Source of the DNA: Deltaproteobacteria bacterium
GTDB lineage: Bacteria; Desulfobacterota; Desulfobacteria; Desulfobacterales; JAUVKB01
Direction: 5' to 3'
Length of the DNA stretch: 6,900 nt
Assembly (NCBI GenBank): GCA_030596405.1
Contig: JAUVKB010000115.1
Coordinates: 1 to 6,900 of the forward strand
Under the pieces are notes generated by a model. That model was not told the DNA's origin. It searched no databases and saw only the letters and a program-made list of their open reading frames with translations. This document shows, in pieces, positions 4,992-6,900 of this stretch. Every line of letters starts with the position of its first letter. The stretch's first letter is position 1. The translations under genes were made by a program, and so were the position numbers.

Positions 4992-6125
4992 ATGTACAAA
5001 GTATTATTACCTGTTTTTTTGATGGTTATATTCCTGAGTGCCGCGGTTTATGCTCAGGATGCAGGGTTTCAGTCCACGGTCATTGAATTTGAATCAGGCG
5101 TGGAGTTTGAATCGATTAATGCATGCAGCCTGAAGGCTAAATCCAGCCTCTCCGGGGGGCTGGCTGTAAGAGCCGGCACCGATATGTTTGCCATGCTTGA
5201 GCAAAAAGAATCCCGGGAACAGAAGATAGCGCGGGTAAAAAAGGAAAGAGAAGAAAAGCTCATCGCCGCTTTGAAACTGGAGGTTGAAAAATACAGGAAA
5301 ATAGCCGCCTCAAAAGACGGGTGGAGCATAAAATCAGCGGCATGGAAGAGCCTGATCGCCAAATGTCCTCAGGGGTGGGCTGATGGGGTGAAAGAGGGGG
5401 ATTGGGAAAAGTTGATAGTTAGGATTTCTTTAGGCAGGAAGTATTTTGTCAACAGCCTATGTATGGAGTTTGTGTATATCAAGCCCGGAACCTTTATGAT
5501 GGGAAGCCAAAAGCAGCATGAGGTAACGCTTACAAAGGGATTTTACATGCAGACCACCGAGGTGACCCAGCGGCAGTGGCATGAGGTGATGGGCACCAGG
5601 CCATGGTACGGCGAAAGATATGTTCGGGATGCGGATAATAATCCGGCTGTTTATGTGTCATGGGAAGATGTGCAGGCGTTTGTCAGAGCGCTGAACAGGA
5701 TGGAAGGTAAAGATAAATACCGTCTGCCCACGGAAGCGGAGTGGGAATACGTGTGCCGGGCCGGCAGCACAACCAGCTTTTGTTTCGGCGTCAGTGAAAG
5801 TCAATTAAAATATTATGCCTGGTATGACGAAAATGCCTGGGATATTGGAGACAAGTATGCCCACAGAGTCGGCACAAAAAAACCCAACGCCTGGGGAGTG
5901 TATGACATGCACGGCAATGTCTGGGAGTGGTGTCAGGACTGGTATGGTAATTATCCTTCAGGTTCTGTTACTGATCCGCAGGGGCTTTCATCGGACTCCC
6001 GCCGGGTGGGTCGCGGCGGGAGCTGGCACTTCCCTGCCCGCCGCTGCCAGTCAGCGTATCGTTACGACTATTCGCCGGGCCACCGCGTCAGCTACCTGGG
6101 CTTTCGACTTGCCATGACCTTTTAG
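4992..6125 (+). CDS. Secreted FGE/SUMF1-like (C-type-lectin-fold) protein, probably non-catalytic; candidate DGR target
   Basis: The 377-residue protein starts with a clear Sec signal peptide (residues 1-21, cleavage after VYA). Residues about 22-65 are low-similarity sequence, and 68-108 are a charged, probable coiled-coil helix (KESREQKIARVKKEREEK). Residues 109-155 are a Trp-rich spacer. About 156-375 form an FGE-sulfatase domain: MEFVYIKPGTFMMGS, TTEVTQRQWHEVMG, NPAVYVSWEDVQAF, YRLPTEAEWEYVCRAG, GVYDMHGNVWEWCQDW, GRGGSW and GFRLA. True formylglycine-generating enzymes need two cysteines just after GGS; here that place reads GGSWHFPARRCQSA with only the later Cys352, so sulfatase activation is unlikely. 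This fold also serves as the variable protein of diversity-generating retroelements, and the last codons fit that pattern. Perfect Shine-Dalgarno at 4981-4987 sets the start; own promoter at 4808-4835. Export and fold are secure; ligand and role are unknown. Confidence 0.88.
   Translation: MYKVLLPVFLMVIFLSAAVYAQDAGFQSTVIEFESGVEFESINACSLKAKSSLSGGLAVRAGTDMFAMLEQKESREQKIARVKKEREEKLIAALKLEVEKYRKIAASKDGWSIKSAAWKSLIAKCPQGWADGVKEGDWEKLIVRISLGRKYFVNSLCMEFVYIKPGTFMMGSQKQHEVTLTKGFYMQTTEVTQRQWHEVMGTRPWYGERYVRDADNNPAVYVSWEDVQAFVRALNRMEGKDKYRLPTEAEWEYVCRAGSTTSFCFGVSESQLKYYAWYDENAWDIGDKYAHRVGTKKPNAWGVYDMHGNVWEWCQDWYGNYPSGSVTDPQGLSSDSRRVGRGGSWHFPARRCQSAYRYDYSPGHRVSYLGFRLAMTF
6018..6113 (+). other. Candidate DGR variable region (VR)
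   Basis: This is the 3' end of the FGE-like gene, from GGSW to GFRLA. Codons at the surface-loop positions, starting at 6027, 6030, 6033, 6042, 6057, 6063, 6066, 6069, 6081, 6087, 6090 and 6093, read CAC, TTC, CCT, CGC, TAT, TAC, GAC, TAT, CAC, GTC, AGC and TAC. All end in C or T, as expected if each came from an AAC/AAT codon of a template repeat. The purine-ending codons (CAG, TCA, GCG, TCG, CCG) fall only at framework positions. From 6000 to 6113 only 12 of 114 bases are A. No template repeat or reverse transcriptase is in the window, so this remains a pattern-based inference. Confidence 0.5.
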
Positions 6126-6170
6126 GTTTTGGTTTTTCACCTTATCAAAAAGCAGGAACAGATTAAAACC

Positions 6171-6181
6171 CTGCACGGCAG
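6171..6181 (-). terminator. Weak possible terminator of lpxK
   Basis: In the 76-bp gap between the convergent FGE-like and lpxK genes, the minus strand reads CTGC-CGT-GCAG followed by GGTTTTAAT. The stem has only 4 bp and the T-run is short, so this is at best a weak intrinsic terminator. No better one is visible for either gene. Confidence 0.2.
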
Positions 6182-6201
6182 ATGAGGATTGAAAAGGGCT
6201 G

Positions 6202-6900
6202 TTATCCTGTCGGTTGCGATCTGTATTCGGCTATTTTTTTGTGAACAAGCGCATCAAAAGCAGCATTATCTTCAAAGGCAACCTTTATGCCTATAACCAC
6301 AAGATCAATCTGCCGGTCAATCTTGTCAGCGATTTTAACATAATCCTTGTCTGTTGTTACAAGCATCTTTGCCTTGTTGGCTATTGCCGATTGTAATATT
6401 ATAGCAAGGTCTTTATCAGAATAAAAATGATGATCGGGAAATTTAAAAAAATCTAAAATATTGCATCCCAAATCTTCAAGTGTCCTATAAAAATTATTAT
6501 TCTTTGCTATGCCTGAAAATGCAACGACTTTATGCCCTCTTACAATTTCAGGATCGTATTTTCCATCGCATTCTGATATAGGCTTGTCTGTTTTAACAGA
6601 TGAAACAGGGTCGCCGCTCTTTACTACCCTGTAAATATAGGAAAGATGAAAAGCCTTAAAAACAGGGCTGTCAGGGGCAAATTCTTCAAGCTCTTTGATA
6701 GACGCGGATTTAACTGAATCAGAGCGCGTCAAAATAAATATATCACCACGGCCGAGAGAAGAAAGCGGTTCCCTTAGGATACCCCTGGGAAGCAGGCGCG
6801 CGTTGCCAAAAGGATCAGCATGATCTAAAAGCACAATGTCGATATCCCGCTCAAGCTGTAAGTGCTGAAAACCATCATCGAGCACAATAACATCCGGGGC
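6202..6900 (-). CDS. lpxK: Tetraacyldisaccharide 4'-kinase (lipid A 4'-kinase), 5'-truncated by window edge
   Basis: Phosphorylates the 4' position of the tetraacylated disaccharide-1-phosphate to give lipid IVA, the acceptor of WaaA; acts at the cytoplasmic face of the inner membrane. The frame stays open to the right edge (APDVIV before LDDGF). The apparent start at 6885 is a GTG inside the gene, and the N-terminus with the Walker A loop lies outside. The visible 232 residues carry LDDGFQHLQLERDIDIVLLD (about nt 6826-6885), GNARLLPRGILREPLSSL (about nt 6760-6815), a central VVAFSGIAKNNNFY segment and FPDHHFYSDKDL (about nt 6410-6447), then LVTTDKDYVKI. The DDGFQH aspartates and the FxDHH histidine match the positions known to be needed for catalysis in LpxK. 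Total family length is about 330-370 aa, so roughly a third is missing. Stop is TAA at 6202-6204. It faces the FGE-like gene tail-to-tail, and is opposite in direction to waaA and kdsB. Confidence 0.95.
   Translation of the reverse strand, partial: APDVIVLDDGFQHLQLERDIDIVLLDHADPFGNARLLPRGILREPLSSLGRGDIFILTRSDSVKSASIKELEEFAPDSPVFKAFHLSYIYRVVKSGDPVSSVKTDKPISECDGKYDPEIVRGHKVVAFSGIAKNNNFYRTLEDLGCNILDFFKFPDHHFYSDKDLAIILQSAIANKAKMLVTTDKDYVKIADKIDRQIDLVVIGIKVAFEDNAAFDALVHKKIAEYRSQPTG

Noticed and set aside
5815..6117. Second + strand frame of 100 codons over the 3' half of the FGE-like gene
   Set aside because: Its product has no recognisable family pattern, while the main frame matches FGE motifs throughout.
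6126..6201. DGR template repeat or downstream cruciform next to the candidate variable region
   Set aside because: No AAC-rich copy of the 3' end is seen on either strand, and the GGTTTT/AAAACC inverted repeat has a loop of over 30 nt, unlike the compact hairpins of DGRs.

Overview
This window looks like chromosomal DNA from a Gram-negative bacterium that makes lipopolysaccharide. It carries three recognisable genes of lipid A/Kdo biosynthesis: waaA, kdsB and lpxK. Their sequence style, the moderate GC content, and the neighbouring secreted CsgG/FlgT-like and formylglycine-generating-enzyme-like (FGE-like) proteins suggest a sulfate-reducer-type Desulfobacterota (Desulfobacterales-like). That taxonomic guess is an inference; there is no rRNA or other marker here.

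Left part (1-2963, + strand): the 3' part of waaA (Kdo transferase, cut by the window edge), then kdsB (CMP-Kdo synthetase, 18 bp gap), then a secreted 403-residue protein starting 1 nt after the kdsB stop. The third protein has a FlgT-C-like beta domain, a CsgG/FlgT-M-like domain and an unrecognised C-terminal domain. The three genes look like one operon.

Middle part (2971-4527, - strand): a convergent gene, 7 bp from its neighbour, for a 518-residue envelope protein. It joins an LptA/OstA-like LPS-transport domain to a Pro/Glu tandem-repeat linker, a CsgG/FlgT-M-like domain and a FlgT-C-like domain. This fusion, and its convergent partner built of the same last two modules in reverse order, is the most unusual arrangement in the window.

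Intergenic region 4528-4991: it holds the divergent start regions, a REP-like inverted repeat, a second short hairpin motif, a near-consensus sigma-70 promoter pointing right, and a 5' leader of about 150 nt with a hairpin just upstream of a perfect Shine-Dalgarno.

Right part (4992-6900): a secreted 377-residue FGE/C-type-lectin-fold protein that lacks the catalytic cysteines. Its last 30 or so codons have the pattern expected of a diversity-generating retroelement (DGR) variable region. It is convergent with the 3' part of lpxK (- strand), which runs off the right edge.

Functionally, waaA, kdsB and lpxK make the Kdo2-lipid A core. The LptA-domain fusion could act in moving LPS across the periplasm, and the CsgG/FlgT-like proteins could act at the outer membrane. 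The FGE-like protein looks like an exported binding scaffold whose gene merely sits in this locus. No reverse transcriptase or template repeat is in the window.
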